A stretch of 64,000 nt of DNA from Pseudomonas helvetica (GCF_039908645.1 NZ_CP150917.1:308501-372500), one strand, 5' to 3'. Counted from the stretch's first letter, positions 54,111 through 64,000 are shown. The notes: generated by a model from the sequence alone, not told the origin. Program-made: numbers and translations.

Positions 54111-57100
54111 ATGCAATGGATGTTCATGCTGATAGGGCTGGTGCTGGGCTGGGTGCTCGATGAGTCATTCAGTGATGCGCTGATTGGCGCGTTGATCGGC
54201 CTGGGTGCGGGGCAGGCGATTGTGCTCAGGCGCCTGAATTCACAAACGGACGAACAGCGTCGCCAACTGGAGCAGGCGCAGGTTGCCCTCGACGTGGTCG
54301 AGCAGCGGCTGGCGTTATTGGAAACCCGTGGCGTCCAGGCAGCTCCGGTCCCTGAGTCGACAACGGCCAGCGAGCCGACTATTTCTCCTGATATCGTCTT
54401 TGACCAAGCGCCCGAGCCTGGCCCGGCGCCGTTGTCTGCCGCGCAGGAACTGGTTTGGGAATTGCCGCCCGAATTCGAACCGGTACACGCGAGCATCACA
54501 CCTGAGCCTGCTGATCTCTGGGCCCCGCAACCCAGCGAACCACCACAACCGGCCGAACCCCGTGGTCCGAATCTGATCGAGCGCGGTATTACCGCCGCAC
54601 GCAATTGGCTGTTCGGTGGCAACACCGTACTGCGGGTCGGCGTGGTGCTGTTGTTCTTCGGTTTGGCGTTTTTGCTGCGCTACGCCACCGAAGGCATGGT
54701 GGTGCCAATTGAATTGCGTTACGCCGGGGTCGCTGCGGCCGCGTTGGCGTTGCTGGGCCTGGGTTGGTGGTTGCGACTGCGCAACACCAACTACGCGTTG
54801 ATCCTGCAGGGGACCGGCATTGCCGTGCTGTACCTGACGGTGTTCGCCGCCATGCGCCTGCACCCGTTGCTCGACCCGACGGCGGCGTTGGGCTTGCTGG
54901 TGGCGGTGACGATCTTCTCGGCGATTCTGGCGATCACCCAGGACTCGCTCGCGCTGGCCTGCGCGGCGGCATTGGGCGGGTTCGCCGCGCCGATCCTGAC
55001 CTCCACCGGTGCCGGCAACCATGTCGCGCTGTTCAGCTACTTCGCCTTGCTCAACACCGGCATCCTCGCCATTGCCTGGTTCAAGGCCTGGCGCCCGCTG
55101 AACCTGATTGGCTTCGCCGGCACCTTCGGCATCGGTTTCGCCTGGGGCGTGCGTTCCTATACGCCGGAACTGCTGTGGAGCACCGAGCCGTTCCTGATCC
55201 TGTTCTTCCTCATGTACCTGGCGATCGGCTTGTTGTTCACCCGCCGCAAACTGCTCGAGATGACTGACGCGCCGGAGGATGACAGCCGTGACGCGCTGTT
55301 GCGCTGGTCGGCGCGCAAGGGCGACTACGTCGACGGCACGATGCTCTTCGGTCCACCACTGGTGGGCTTTGGCATGCAGTTCGCGCTGATTCATCATTTT
55401 GAGTTCGCTGCCGCGTTCAGCGCGCTAGCGTTGGGCATCGTGTACATGGGCCTGGCGCGTTTTCTCAGCGGCGGTCGAGCCCTGCTGCTGGCGGAAACCT
55501 GCCTGGCGCTGGGGGTGATTTTCGCCAGCCTGGCGATCCCGCTGGGTCTCGATGCGCGCTGGACGGCGGCCGCCTGGTCGGTGGAGGGCGCGGGAATCTT
55601 CTGGCTTGGCTTGCGTCAGCATCGGCCGTTGGCGCGGGCTTTTGCCTTGCTGTTGCAGCTGGGTTCGGCGCTGGCGTTCCTCAGCAAACTGAGCCTGGGC
55701 GACAGCAGTCTGCTCGATGGTTCAGCGCTTGGTGCGCTGATGCTCGGCGTGGCGTTGCTGTTCAGTTTCTACCACTTGCGCAACGCTTCCCCTGAGCAAA
55801 CCTCGGCCTGGGAACGCAAGGGCTTGCCGGTGTTGGCCTGTGCAGGACTGACGTTCCTTTATCTGTTGGCGCCGTTGTCCTTCTTCACCCACGGTACTGC
55901 GATCAGTTGGGCGCTGGCCGGTTTGGTGACGTTGTTTGTCGGCTTGCGCCTGCAATCGCGGACCTTCCTGTTTACGGCGTTTGGGGTGCAACTGCTGGGC
56001 GGTGTGTTGTTCCTGCTGCGGCTGCAAGGCGCCAGCGGTGAGGAGGCGGCGGTGTTCAGTGCTGGCTGGAGCGGTTTGCTCACCGCATCGTTGATTGGCC
56101 TGGCGTTGATCGGCGGAATGCTGTTCGCCGCTCGCGACGACATGGTGCGCAGTGACGCACGATTGCTGCGTGGGTTGTCGGTGGTGTTGCTGGCCGGGTT
56201 GGTGCTGATCAATCTGGCGGTGCTGTTCGTGTTGCCGTGGCAAACGGCGAGCGCGGTGTGGGCGGCCAGCGGTCTGTTGATCATCTGGCTGAGCCTGTAC
56301 TTGCAGCAGCGGGTGAGTTTTGTCTTTGGCTTGTTGTTGCAGGTGATCGGCGGCGCGGCGTTCCTGATCGCTGGCCCCGAACTGCTCGGGCCGCTCGCCA
56401 GCGAAGGTCTGCGGCCACTGGGCCACAGCGGTTTCTGGACGCCGATGGTGCTCGGGCTGGCGGCGATGGTCGGTGCCTGGCGCTTGCAGCTTGGCAATCA
56501 TGCCAGTGCGTTCGATGCCTTGAGTTTGCAGCGCTTGTCCGAGTTGCTGCTGGTGTGGGGCGCCGCCTGGTGGGCGCTGGCGCTGATCAGCGAAGTGCTG
56601 CGGTTTGCACCGCTGAACCTGCAAGCCACGCTGTTGCTGGGCCTCGCAGCGCTGAGCGTCGCAGTGTGGACGTTGTTGTCCCGACGACTGCAATGGCCGG
56701 CACTGGGCGTGCTCTGCACGTTGCTGATTCCAGCGGCGGCGCTGGTATTGGTCGCGGCCTGGTATTCGCGTTATCACCCTGCAGCGAATTTCGGCTGGCT
56801 GGCGTGGGCGATGGTGTTCGGGATGCATTTCATCTCGCTGCGGCGCCTGGCGCCGATGCTCCCCGCGCGAGTATTGAGCGCTGCTCACGTGGTGGGTTGC
56901 TGGCTGTTGATCGGCGTGTTGGCGCTGGAGCTGCGTTACGGCTTGCTGGTGTTGTCCGAGCAATACAACGCTTGGCGCTGGCTGGGTTGGGCGATCTTGC
57001 CGAGCCTGTATCTGGTGCTGATGGCCGCACCGCGCGCCTGGCCGTGGCCGGTATCGACGTATGCCCGCGAGTACCGCGTGTACGCCGCGCTACCGCTGGC

Positions 57101-57704
57101 GCTGTTGATGCTCGGCTGGTTCTGGCTGGCGAACATTGCCAGCGACGGCACCGCCGAACCGTTGCCTTATCTGCCGTTGCTCAACCCGTTGGACATCGGC
57201 CTGCTGTTTGCCTTGTTCGGCGTTTATATGTGGTCGCGCAGTGCAGTCAGCCAATTGGCGATTCGTGCCGATTACGCTGAGGGTGCCACGCAAGTCGTGG
57301 CCGGAGTCTCGCTGTTTGCCTTCTTCACCGCGCTGGTGATGCGCAGCGCTCACCATTGGGCTGGCGTGCCGTTTGAGTTGGATGCGTTGCTGGAGTCGAT
57401 GCTGGTGCAGGCGGGCTTGTCGATCGTCTGGACCCTGATTGCCCTGAGCCTGATGATCGGCGGGCATTTGCGCCATCGTCGGGAAGTCTGGCTGGTCGGC
57501 GCAGGGTTGATTGCGCTGGTGGTCGCCAAACTGGTCTTTGTCGAACTGAGTAACCGTGGCGGTCTGGCGCGGATCGTGTCGTTTATCGGTGTGGGCGTGT
57601 TGCTGCTGGTGGTGGGCTATTTCGCACCGCTGCCGCCCAAACGCGCCGAACCAACGCCCGGGCCTGAGAAACCGGCCAATGAATCTGAAGGAGTGTCATC
57701 TTGA
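54111..57704 (+). CDS. DUF2339 family polytopic membrane protein
   Basis: A very large membrane protein of 1197 residues. After an N-terminal membrane segment (MFMLIGLVLGWVLD) come a short coiled coil (about 45-75) and a Pro/Glu-rich linker to about 155. The remainder is a series of about 30 hydrophobic segments, opening with GLAFLLRYATEG, typical of DUF2339. Function is unknown. Its stop overlaps the TTG start of the DUF3999 gene, an arrangement suggesting the two proteins work together. Confidence 0.92.
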   Translation: MQWMFMLIGLVLGWVLDESFSDALIGALIGLGAGQAIVLRRLNSQTDEQRRQLEQAQVALDVVEQRLALLETRGVQAAPVPESTTASEPTISPDIVFDQAPEPGPAPLSAAQELVWELPPEFEPVHASITPEPADLWAPQPSEPPQPAEPRGPNLIERGITAARNWLFGGNTVLRVGVVLLFFGLAFLLRYATEGMVVPIELRYAGVAAAALALLGLGWWLRLRNTNYALILQGTGIAVLYLTVFAAMRLHPLLDPTAALGLLVAVTIFSAILAITQDSLALACAAALGGFAAPILTSTGAGNHVALFSYFALLNTGILAIAWFKAWRPLNLIGFAGTFGIGFAWGVRSYTPELLWSTEPFLILFFLMYLAIGLLFTRRKLLEMTDAPEDDSRDALLRWSARKGDYVDGTMLFGPPLVGFGMQFALIHHFEFAAAFSALALGIVYMGLARFLSGGRALLLAETCLALGVIFASLAIPLGLDARWTAAAWSVEGAGIFWLGLRQHRPLARAFALLLQLGSALAFLSKLSLGDSSLLDGSALGALMLGVALLFSFYHLRNASPEQTSAWERKGLPVLACAGLTFLYLLAPLSFFTHGTAISWALAGLVTLFVGLRLQSRTFLFTAFGVQLLGGVLFLLRLQGASGEEAAVFSAGWSGLLTASLIGLALIGGMLFAARDDMVRSDARLLRGLSVVLLAGLVLINLAVLFVLPWQTASAVWAASGLLIIWLSLYLQQRVSFVFGLLLQVIGGAAFLIAGPELLGPLASEGLRPLGHSGFWTPMVLGLAAMVGAWRLQLGNHASAFDALSLQRLSELLLVWGAAWWALALISEVLRFAPLNLQATLLLGLAALSVAVWTLLSRRLQWPALGVLCTLLIPAAALVLVAAWYSRYHPAANFGWLAWAMVFGMHFISLRRLAPMLPARVLSAAHVVGCWLLIGVLALELRYGLLVLSEQYNAWRWLGWAILPSLYLVLMAAPRAWPWPVSTYAREYRVYAALPLALLMLGWFWLANIASDGTAEPLPYLPLLNPLDIGLLFALFGVYMWSRSAVSQLAIRADYAEGATQVVAGVSLFAFFTALVMRSAHHWAGVPFELDALLESMLVQAGLSIVWTLIALSLMIGGHLRHRREVWLVGAGLIALVVAKLVFVELSNRGGLARIVSFIGVGVLLLVVGYFAPLPPKRAEPTPGPEKPANESEGVSS

Positions 57705-59065
57705 ATCGGAAGTGGTCGCTGGGCGTTGTTGGACTCTGTGTGGCGTTGTCGGCCGCGGCTCAGGAAGCACCGGCAGACTTCACCACGCAGGTGCCGTTGA
57801 GCCTGAGCGGCGAGGGGCCGTGGTATCGCCTCGAATTGCCGCTGGCGGTGCAATTGAATGCGCGCCAGACCGATCTCAGCGACGTGCGGGTATTCAACGC
57901 AGCCGGTGAAGTGCAGGCCTATTCGCTGGCGCGGGAACAGGCGCAGAGTCGCGAAAGTCTGGTGGTGAATAACGTCAAGTGGTTCCCGATTTACGACTCG
58001 GCCTCTGCCAGCGAGGCGGTGCCAAGTGTGCGCGTGCAGTCGAATGCCAGCGGCACGCTGGTGGAGGTCCAGCCATCGAATCCGCTCAAGGCTGGCAAAG
58101 AAGTACTGCGCGGCTGGTTACTGGACGCCAGCGCGATCAAGGCGCCGTTGCAGCAGTTGATCCTCGACTGGAGCAGCGAGCGCGACGGCTTCCAGCGTTT
58201 CAGCATCGAAGCCAGTGATGATTTGCAGCATTGGCAGCCTTGGGGCGAAGGTCAGGTAGCGCGGCTGTCGTTTGCCGACGAACGCGTCGAACAGCATGAC
58301 GTCGATTTGCCGGGGCAGAGCGCGCGTTATCTGCGCTTGCTGTGGAAAACCCCGCAAGCGGCGCCCGCGCTGACCTCGGCGCAACTGCAAAGCACCAGTT
58401 CCAGCTACCTGCCGCAGCCGTTGGTCTGGTCCGAGCCGTTGGCCGGCAGCAGCACCAGGGCCGGTGAATACACCTGGCAATTGCCGATGGGTTTGAGCGT
58501 GGAGCGCTTGCAGGTCGAGTTGAGCCAGGCCAACAGCCTGGCGCCGGTGACCCTGTCGGGACGTCGCGAAAGCAGTTTGCCGTGGCAGCCCTTGAGCAGT
58601 GGTTTGCTCTATCGGCTGACGCAAAATGGTCAGGATGTGGTGCAGAACCAATTGCAGCTGCCTGGCCATGTGGTGCAGCAGTTGAAACTGACCGTCGATG
58701 AGCGTGGCGGCGGCTTGGGCGCACAGGCTCCGACAGTGCGCTATGCCGTGCGCTCGACCCAAGTGGTGTTCCTCGCTCGCGGGGTGGGGCCGTACACACT
58801 GGCGCTGGGTAGCGCGACGGTTAAAGCGGCGAGTTTGCCGCTGTCGACGCTGATTCCCGATTACAGTCCCAAGCGTCTGGCAACGTTAGGCCAGGCCAAG
58901 GTCGATGGTGCGGCGGTGGTGACTTCGCCGGCGACAGCAGTGGTGCCGATTGTCCCGGGCATGAACTGGAAGAAGATCGGCTTGTGGGCGGTGCTCTTGC
59001 TAGGAGTGGCAGGCTTGGCAGGGATGGCGTTCAGTTTGCTGCGCAAGCCACCCGTCAAATCCTGA
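57701..59065 (+). CDS. DUF3999 family membrane-anchored protein (TTG start)
   Basis: A 454-residue protein. TTG at 57701 is chosen since AAGGAG lies eight bases upstream and it overlaps the DUF2339 stop (TTGA). A signal peptide (WSLGVVGLCVALSAAAQ) is followed by a long beta-rich periplasmic region and a C-terminal membrane helix (IGLWAVLLLGVAGLAGMAFSLL). It probably acts with DUF2339 in the cell envelope, by inference from coupling. Confidence 0.9.
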   Translation: MNRKWSLGVVGLCVALSAAAQEAPADFTTQVPLSLSGEGPWYRLELPLAVQLNARQTDLSDVRVFNAAGEVQAYSLAREQAQSRESLVVNNVKWFPIYDSASASEAVPSVRVQSNASGTLVEVQPSNPLKAGKEVLRGWLLDASAIKAPLQQLILDWSSERDGFQRFSIEASDDLQHWQPWGEGQVARLSFADERVEQHDVDLPGQSARYLRLLWKTPQAAPALTSAQLQSTSSSYLPQPLVWSEPLAGSSTRAGEYTWQLPMGLSVERLQVELSQANSLAPVTLSGRRESSLPWQPLSSGLLYRLTQNGQDVVQNQLQLPGHVVQQLKLTVDERGGGLGAQAPTVRYAVRSTQVVFLARGVGPYTLALGSATVKAASLPLSTLIPDYSPKRLATLGQAKVDGAAVVTSPATAVVPIVPGMNWKKIGLWAVLLLGVAGLAGMAFSLLRKPPVKS

Positions 59066-59086
59066 GGCTGGCGCAGTTTTCTCTTT

Positions 59087-59230
59087 TGTGGCGAGGGAGC
59101 TTGCTCCCGCCGGCCGGTCCGCGTTCGGGCGTAGCAGTCGTAAACCTACGGATGCGATCTATTTGAAGCACCGTGCCGCATGGTTTTGGGGCCGCTTCGC
59201 GCCCCAGCGGGAGCAAGCTCCCTCGCCACA
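59087..59230. repeat. REP-type inverted repeat, 24-bp perfect arms
   Basis: TGTGGCGAGGGAGCTTGCTC... at 59087-59110 and its exact reverse complement at 59207-59230 are 96 bp apart. It lies in the 299-bp gap between the DUF3999 gene and fbp; the rest of the gap should hold the fbp promoter. Confidence 0.9.
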
Positions 59231-59364
59231 GTTATGTGCATTTGCAGCTACGCTCAACCTCGCGCATGAACTCTATTCAGTGAATCTCGTCTGATAAGAG
59301 GAATTGCGCACCGACTCGCGTTAAACTGCGCGGGTTTTTAGCCCCCATTCCTTCGGAGCCTTCC

Positions 59365-60375
59365 ATGTCCCGCGTTACCTTGAGTCGCTATCTGATTGAG
59401 CAGACCCGTAGCAACAACACTCCTGCCGATCTGCGCTTTCTGATCGAAGTAGTGGCGCGTGCTTGCAAGGAAATCAGCCACGCCGTTTCCAAAGGCGCCC
59501 TGGGCGGCGTTCTGGGCAGCATGGGCACTGAAAACGTGCAAGGCGAAGTCCAGAAGAAACTCGACGTGATCTCCAACGAGATCCTGCTCGAAGCCAACGA
59601 ATGGGGCGGTCACCTGGCCGGCATGGCGTCCGAAGAAATGGACAACGCCTACCAGATCCCGGGCAAATACCCGAAGGGCGCGTACCTGCTGGTATTCGAC
59701 CCACTGGACGGTTCGTCGAACATCGATATCAACGCGCCGGTCGGTACTATCTTCTCCGTGCTGCGTTGCCCGAACGAATACCTGAGCCAGAACGAACCCT
59801 TGAACGAAAAGGCGTTCCTGCAGCCAGGCACCCAACAGGTAGCCGCCGGTTATGCCATCTACGGCCCGCAAACCATGCTGGTGCTGACCCTCGGTGATGG
59901 CGTGAAAGGCTTTACCCTGGACCGTGAAATGGGCAGTTTCGTACTGACCCATGAAGACATCAAGATCCCGTCCTCCACTCAGGAATTCGCGATCAACATG
60001 TCCAACCAGCGTCACTGGGAAGCGCCGGTACAACGCTACGTCGGCGAACTGCTGGCTGGCGAAGAAGGCCCGCTGAAAAAGAACTACAACATGCGCTGGG
60101 TCGCCGCGATGGTGGCCGACGTGCACCGCATCCTGACCCGTGGTGGCCTGTTCATGTACCCACGTGACAGCCGCGAGCCCTCCAAACCGGGCAAACTGCG
60201 CTTGATGTACGAAGCCAACCCGATGTCGTTCCTGGTTGAACAGGCCGGCGGCGCGTCCACTAACGGTCACCAGCGTATTCTCGACATCCAGCCTGAAGGC
60301 CTGCACCAGCGTGTAGCGGTGTTCCTGGGCTCGAAAGAAGAAGTCGAACGCGCCACGGCTTACCACAAGGAATAA
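59365..60375 (+). CDS. fbp: Class 1 fructose-1,6-bisphosphatase
   Basis: A 336-residue enzyme with the metal-binding motif [21 protein letters not shown], and [20 protein letters not shown] near the C-terminus. It converts fructose-1,6-bisphosphate to fructose-6-phosphate in gluconeogenesis, the main sugar route in pseudomonads. CGGAG precedes the ATG. The DUF924 gene follows after three bases, suggesting an operon. Confidence 0.97.
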   Translation: MSRVTLSRYLIEQTRSNNTPADLRFLIEVVARACKEISHAVSKGALGGVLGSMGTENVQGEVQKKLDVISNEILLEANEWGGHLAGMASEEMDNAYQIPGKYPKGAYLLVFDPLDGSSNIDINAPVGTIFSVLRCPNEYLSQNEPLNEKAFLQPGTQQVAAGYAIYGPQTMLVLTLGDGVKGFTLDREMGSFVLTHEDIKIPSSTQEFAINMSNQRHWEAPVQRYVGELLAGEEGPLKKNYNMRWVAAMVADVHRILTRGGLFMYPRDSREPSKPGKLRLMYEANPMSFLVEQAGGASTNGHQRILDIQPEGLHQRVAVFLGSKEEVERATAYHKE

Positions 60376-60378
60376 ACC

Positions 60379-60981
60379 ATGACCGCGCCCTGGCAGCCGT
60401 TACTCGAATGGTGGTTCGGTTCAGCCGAAGCACCTAATGACGTAGCGGCTGACAAGGGCAAGTTATGGTTCGGTAAGCGTGACAGCCAGGACCTCGAAGC
60501 GCGCACGCGTTTCGGGGATCTGGTGGAACAGGCACTGGCCGGCGGATTGACCGAGTGGACGCAATGTCCCGAAGGTTGGCTGGCCCTGGTGTTATTGCTT
60601 GATCAGTTACCGCGGATGATCTTTCGCGAAACCCCCAAATCCTTTGCCGGCGACTTGAGAGCCCAGGCGCTGGTGGCGCAAGGTATTGCCGCGGATTTCG
60701 ATCGGCAACTGCGGCCTATCCAGCGAGTGTTCATCTATCTGGTATTCGAGCATTGCGAGCATCTGGCGGTGCAAAACGAAGCCGTCTCACGTTTTGCCGA
60801 CTTGCTGGCTGAGCAACCCGAGGCGGATCGTGCGGTGTTTGCCGATAACCTCGATTACGCCGAACGGCATCAGAAAATCATTGCCCGGTTTGGACGTTTT
60901 CCCCATCGCAATGCGATTCTTGGGCGGGAAAGTACGCCTGAAGAGATGGTATTTTTGAGTGGGCCCGGCGCACGGTTTTAA
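60379..60981 (+). CDS. DUF924 family protein
   Basis: A 200-residue helical protein. WQPLLEWWFGS near the start, LLDQLPRMIFRETPKSFAGD and HCEHLAVQNEAVSRF, HRNAILGRESTPEE near the end are family marks. It is soluble, and the fold resembles tetratricopeptide-type helices. Function is unknown. It is directly downstream of fbp. Confidence 0.9.
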   Translation: MTAPWQPLLEWWFGSAEAPNDVAADKGKLWFGKRDSQDLEARTRFGDLVEQALAGGLTEWTQCPEGWLALVLLLDQLPRMIFRETPKSFAGDLRAQALVAQGIAADFDRQLRPIQRVFIYLVFEHCEHLAVQNEAVSRFADLLAEQPEADRAVFADNLDYAERHQKIIARFGRFPHRNAILGRESTPEEMVFLSGPGARF

Positions 60982-60995
60982 CTACGGCATTGATC

Positions 60996-61328
60996 TCATG
61001 TGTTCACTTGCAGAAGTCGTTTCATCAACAGTGTCGGCAGATTTTTTCGTGTGTCGGCAATGATGTGGATGTAGACAGTCTTTTCCCTGACTTCATAAAT
61101 GACCCGGTTCATCCCTGACAGGACTTGCCGATACTGGCTGATATTGAGTCTCTTGATTTCTTCCGGGATTGAGCCTGCATAAGGCTGTGTCGCCAAATGA
61201 CGGATGGCTGCCTTCAAAGTGGCATAGGTGTTTTGCCATGTGTGGGCAGAGAACTGTTGGGTAAGGTAGCTGCGGAGCTCTTTGAGGTCTGTTTCTGCGG
61301 ACTGAAGAATGACGACATTGAAGCTCAT
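60996..61328 (-). CDS. Type II toxin, RelE/ParE family
   Basis: A 110-residue ParE-like toxin: an N-terminal strand (FNVVILQSAETDLKELRSYL), two helices, and a C-terminal strand set (RQVLSGMNRVIYEVREKTVYIHIIADTRKN). Its start overlaps the antitoxin stop by four bases. ParE members inhibit gyrase, RelE members cleave mRNA; which applies here is not decided. Confidence 0.88.
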   Translation of the reverse strand: MSFNVVILQSAETDLKELRSYLTQQFSAHTWQNTYATLKAAIRHLATQPYAGSIPEEIKRLNISQYRQVLSGMNRVIYEVREKTVYIHIIADTRKNLPTLLMKRLLQVNT

Positions 61329-61597
61329 TGATGCTCGGCCTCGTCAAGCTCTGCGAAGACGTCCTCCGCACCCCGGAATTTTCCTTCCTCAATTTCACGA
61401 TTGCCCATTGCCAGTAGCTTGAGAAGGGCCATTGTGTCTTCTTGCTCTTCGAAGCTTTTCACATCCATGACCACCAGTTTTGCTTCACCGTTTTGGGTGA
61501 TAACCAAGGGTTCACGGCTTTCGGTGATCGTCTTGACGATTTCGGCAGTATGGCTTTTCAGGTAGCTGATGGGTTTGATTTGAGAGGAAAGCTTCAT
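61325..61597 (-). CDS. Type II antitoxin, Phd/YefM family
   Basis: A 90-residue protein with the Phd/YefM N-terminal DNA-binding domain (IKPISYLKSHTAEIVKTITE, then PLVITQNGEAKLVVMD) and an acidic C-terminal toxin-binding region. GGAGAT precedes the ATG. It is upstream of the toxin, as usual, and an inverted repeat lies just before it. Confidence 0.9.
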   Translation of the reverse strand: MKLSSQIKPISYLKSHTAEIVKTITESREPLVITQNGEAKLVVMDVKSFEEQEDTMALLKLLAMGNREIEEGKFRGAEDVFAELDEAEHQ

Positions 61598-61620
61598 AAG
61601 ATTGATCTCCTTCTGGTGAG

Positions 61621-61651
61621 CAGGACTGAGTTTAGTCTGAATTCAGTCCTG
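61621..61651. promoter_or_regulatory. Candidate operator of the Phd/ParE pair
   Basis: CAGGACTGA (61621-61629) and TCAGTCCTG (61643-61651) form a perfect 9-bp inverted repeat 24 bp upstream of the antitoxin start. Antitoxins of this family usually repress their own promoter through such sites. Confidence 0.6.
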
Positions 61652-61696
61652 CGTCAGATTCACCAGACGGGCGCACTCAAAGTGCGCCGTTTGGTT

Positions 61697-63589
61697 TTAG
61701 ATCCTGAAACTACCCACCAACTGCTTCAACCGCGCCGCTTGCTGCTCAAGATCGGCACAGGCGCGCAAGGTCGATTGCAGGTTTTCCACGCCTTCCTGGT
61801 TCAGGGTGTTGATCTCGGTGATGTCGACGTTGATCGATTCGACCACGGCGGTTTGCTCTTCGGTGGCGGTGGCCACCGACTGGTTCATGCCGTCGATTTC
61901 GCCGATGCGCTGGGTCACGCTGCCCAGGCGCTCACCGGCCTGGTTGGCGATGCCGACGCTGCTTTCGCTCTGGCGCTGACTGTCGGTCATGATGGCGACC
62001 GCCTCACGGGCGCCGACTTGCAGCTCTTCAATCATCTTCTGCACTTGCTGCGCCGAGTCCTGGGTGCGATGCGCGAGGTTGCGCACTTCGTCGGCAACCA
62101 CGGCGAAACCACGTCCGGCCTCACCCGCGCGCGCCGCTTCGATCGCGGCGTTGAGAGCCAGCAGGTTGGTTTGCTGGGAGATGCTGGTGATGACTTCGAG
62201 AATCTGCCCGATATTCACCGTGTTGCTGTTCAGCGTTTCGATGTTGCCGCACGAGTCGCTGATTTTGGCCGACAGTTGCTGCATCGCCGCGATGGTCTTA
62301 TCCACCACTTGCTGACCGTCTTCAGCCAGGCTGCGGGCGTCGCTGGAATGTTGCGAGGCGAGGGCGGCGTTCTGGGCGATTTCCTGGGCGGCGGCGCCCA
62401 GCTGGTTGATCGCCGCGGCCACACTGCTGGTGCGCGAGGCCTGCTGGTCGGAATTGAACATCGACGAGTTGGACGCGCTGACTACACGCAGGGCGACTTC
62501 GTTGACCTGGCCGGTGGCCGATGACACTTCGCGGATCGAAGTGTGAATACGCTCGACGAAGCGGTTGAACGAAGTGCCCAGCGCCCCGAATTCGTCCTGG
62601 CCATGAATGGTCAGGCGCTTGGTCAGGTCGCCTTCACCCTCGGCGATGTCATGCATGGCGCGACCCATGGTCAGCAACGGCTGCATCAGGACGCGGATCA
62701 GCATGCCGAGCAGCGTGATGATGATCACCACGGCAATCACCATGGCGATGATCGCCGAGGTGCGGAACTCACTGAGCATCGAGAATGCGGTGTCCTGGTC
62801 GAGCACCAGGGCCACGTACCAGTCAGCCGACGGCACGCCGTTGACGTGGGTGAACGAGATGAACTGCGTCTTGCCGTCCACCTCGACTTCCTTCATGCCG
62901 GGGCTGACCTTCGGCGCACCCGCGGGATAAGCCTCGGTGAGGCTTTTGAGCACCAGTTTGCTGTCCGGGTGAATGAGGATCTTGCCCTCGCTGCTGACGA
63001 TGAATGCGTGGCCGTGGCCGCCGAAGTTCAGCGAGTTGATGATGGTGCTGATGCTGCTCAGGTCGATGTCTGCACCGGCGACGCCGATCATCTGGTTCTG
63101 ATGCTGCACCGGGGTAGCGACGGTGATCACCAGCTTGCCTGAGGACGCAGCGATGTAGGGTTCGGTGACGATGGTCTGCTGTGCACTGTTGGCGGCTTTG
63201 TACCAGCCACGGGCACGAGGGTCGTAGTCCGCCGCGCGATTACCGGCCGGCACCGAGAACATCACGCCGTCGGCACCGCCGAAGTAGCTCAACTGAAAGT
63301 TGCTGGTGTACGCCGGCAGGCCGACCGCGCGTTTCAGGTTGTCCAGCGCCGGACCGTCGACGGCCACTTGCTGGGCCAGCGATTGCAGCAACTGGATGCG
63401 GCTTTCCAGCCAGGTCTGGATGTTGCTGGTGGTCAGGCTGCCGAGTTCCTGCATCGAGGACTCGGTGCTGTTGCGCAGGGTTTGGCGCTGACGGTAGTCG
63501 TTGAACAGAATGAAACAGGCGAACGCTACCGCGACCACAAGGGCAGCGGCGAGCAGGATCTTGTGGCTGAACTTCATGTTTCTGGTCAT
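61697..63589 (-). CDS. Methyl-accepting chemotaxis protein with dCACHE domain
   Basis: 630 residues from ATG 63589 (an ATG four codons later is an alternative). Membrane helix 1 ([20 protein letters not shown]), a periplasmic dCACHE domain (about 35-280) with [20 protein letters not shown], helix 2 ([20 protein letters not shown]), HAMP, and the signalling hairpin tip ([23 protein letters not shown] split around E-A-A-R). The R-x-W-Y ... D pattern in the dCACHE resembles amino acid receptors such as PctA; ligand identity is inference. It ends without a CheR-tether pentapeptide. Confidence 0.94.
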   Translation of the reverse strand: MTRNMKFSHKILLAAALVVAVAFACFILFNDYRQRQTLRNSTESSMQELGSLTTSNIQTWLESRIQLLQSLAQQVAVDGPALDNLKRAVGLPAYTSNFQLSYFGGADGVMFSVPAGNRAADYDPRARGWYKAANSAQQTIVTEPYIAASSGKLVITVATPVQHQNQMIGVAGADIDLSSISTIINSLNFGGHGHAFIVSSEGKILIHPDSKLVLKSLTEAYPAGAPKVSPGMKEVEVDGKTQFISFTHVNGVPSADWYVALVLDQDTAFSMLSEFRTSAIIAMVIAVVIIITLLGMLIRVLMQPLLTMGRAMHDIAEGEGDLTKRLTIHGQDEFGALGTSFNRFVERIHTSIREVSSATGQVNEVALRVVSASNSSMFNSDQQASRTSSVAAAINQLGAAAQEIAQNAALASQHSSDARSLAEDGQQVVDKTIAAMQQLSAKISDSCGNIETLNSNTVNIGQILEVITSISQQTNLLALNAAIEAARAGEAGRGFAVVADEVRNLAHRTQDSAQQVQKMIEELQVGAREAVAIMTDSQRQSESSVGIANQAGERLGSVTQRIGEIDGMNQSVATATEEQTAVVESINVDITEINTLNQEGVENLQSTLRACADLEQQAARLKQLVGSFRI

Positions 63590-63870
63590 TAAAGGCGCTA
63601 CCGCGGGAGGACTGATCAACGAGGAGCGTCAAATTGCCACAGGGCAGGCTTGGCGCTGCTTCTATGTCGACAGGGAAGCGCCAAAGATTAGGCGGGTTTG
63701 ACGAAAACCGACGAAATACCGATCAGCGCAAAAAAATGCCTGATTTTGGTGCGAAATGTCGATTTTACCCTTCAAGAAATACCCGGTACCGGTGGGAACC
63801 AGAAGGGGGTTTTCTCTTCTAAGCTTCTGGTTGGCAGCCATGCCTCCCCCTCTTTACCAGGAGTTACACC

Positions 63871-64000
63871 ATGTCGCTGCGATCTATCGCCTTGTTGTCG
63901 TTTTGCGTGCTGTTGGCTGCGTGCAGCAAGATCAACCAGGAAAACTATTCGAAACTCTCGACGGGCATGCCCAAGGCCGAGGTCGAAGCCTTGTTGGGTA
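63871..64000 (+). CDS. Lipoprotein (SmpA/BamE-like), 5' fragment
   Basis: ATG at 63871 follows AGGAG by seven bases. The first 43 residues are visible: a lipoprotein signal peptide (MSLRSIALLSFCVLLAAC, lipobox LAAC) followed by SKINQENYSKLSTGMPKAEVEALLG. The Y-x-K-L-x-x-GM-x-x-x-E-V-x-x-LLG pattern is that of SmpA/OmlA-type domains. The gene runs off the window. Confidence 0.85.
   Translation, partial: MSLRSIALLSFCVLLAACSKINQENYSKLSTGMPKAEVEALLG

Overview
The window is a piece of a Pseudomonas chromosome, most likely from the P. fluorescens group. This rests on the GC-rich codon use, the gene families, several families of Pseudomonas-type REP palindromes, and a gene order from about 10.7 kb rightwards that resembles, from memory, the PA516x to PA510x part of P. 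aeruginosa PAO1. No phage, integrase, IS transposase gene, rRNA or CRISPR array was seen.

Left part (1 to 10.4 kb) is accessory. It opens with a tautomerase, a DsbA-family oxidoreductase and an SDR protein that lacks the catalytic tyrosine. A carboxymuconolactone decarboxylase-like gene and a small unknown gene follow, bounded by two near-identical terminator repeats. Next comes an AT-rich two-gene cassette (a TSUP permease and a TauD/TfdA dioxygenase) and a stretch that looks like two decayed small genes. A probable catabolic locus closes this part: a membrane PQQ dehydrogenase, a GntR regulator with two predicted winged-helix domains, an Asp/Glu racemase-family protein and a hydroxypyruvate isomerase-family protein. 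tRNA-Thr at 10.7 kb marks the border.

Middle part (10.9 to 31.5 kb) holds a lone serine acetyltransferase-like gene and a basic amino acid ABC importer (ATPase, binding protein, two permeases) followed by a methyltransferase. Then come a GABA-type amino acid permease, a vapBC toxin-antitoxin pair lying between two copies of the same terminator, two paralogous small basic proteins around an alpha/beta hydrolase, and tRNA-Phe. The asmA-mutY-yggX operon, a PanZ-like acetyltransferase, an OFA-type MFS transporter and the hisB-hisH-(DUF2164)-hisA-hisF operon complete it.

Right part (31.5 to 64 kb) is core housekeeping: envC-ctpA-polysaccharide deacetylase, gpmI, rhodanese-grxC-secB, trmL, ntrBC, two DUF4124 proteins, a periplasmic chorismate mutase, glnA, thiI, typA, glgP, a DUF2339/DUF3999 pair, fbp, a DUF924 gene, a Phd/ParE toxin-antitoxin pair, a chemoreceptor and the start of a lipoprotein gene. 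Nitrogen control is visible in the DNA: both glnA and ntrB have sigma-54-like promoters with NtrC-like sites upstream. Large REP palindromes (24 to 30 bp arms) sit in many of the gaps between these operons.
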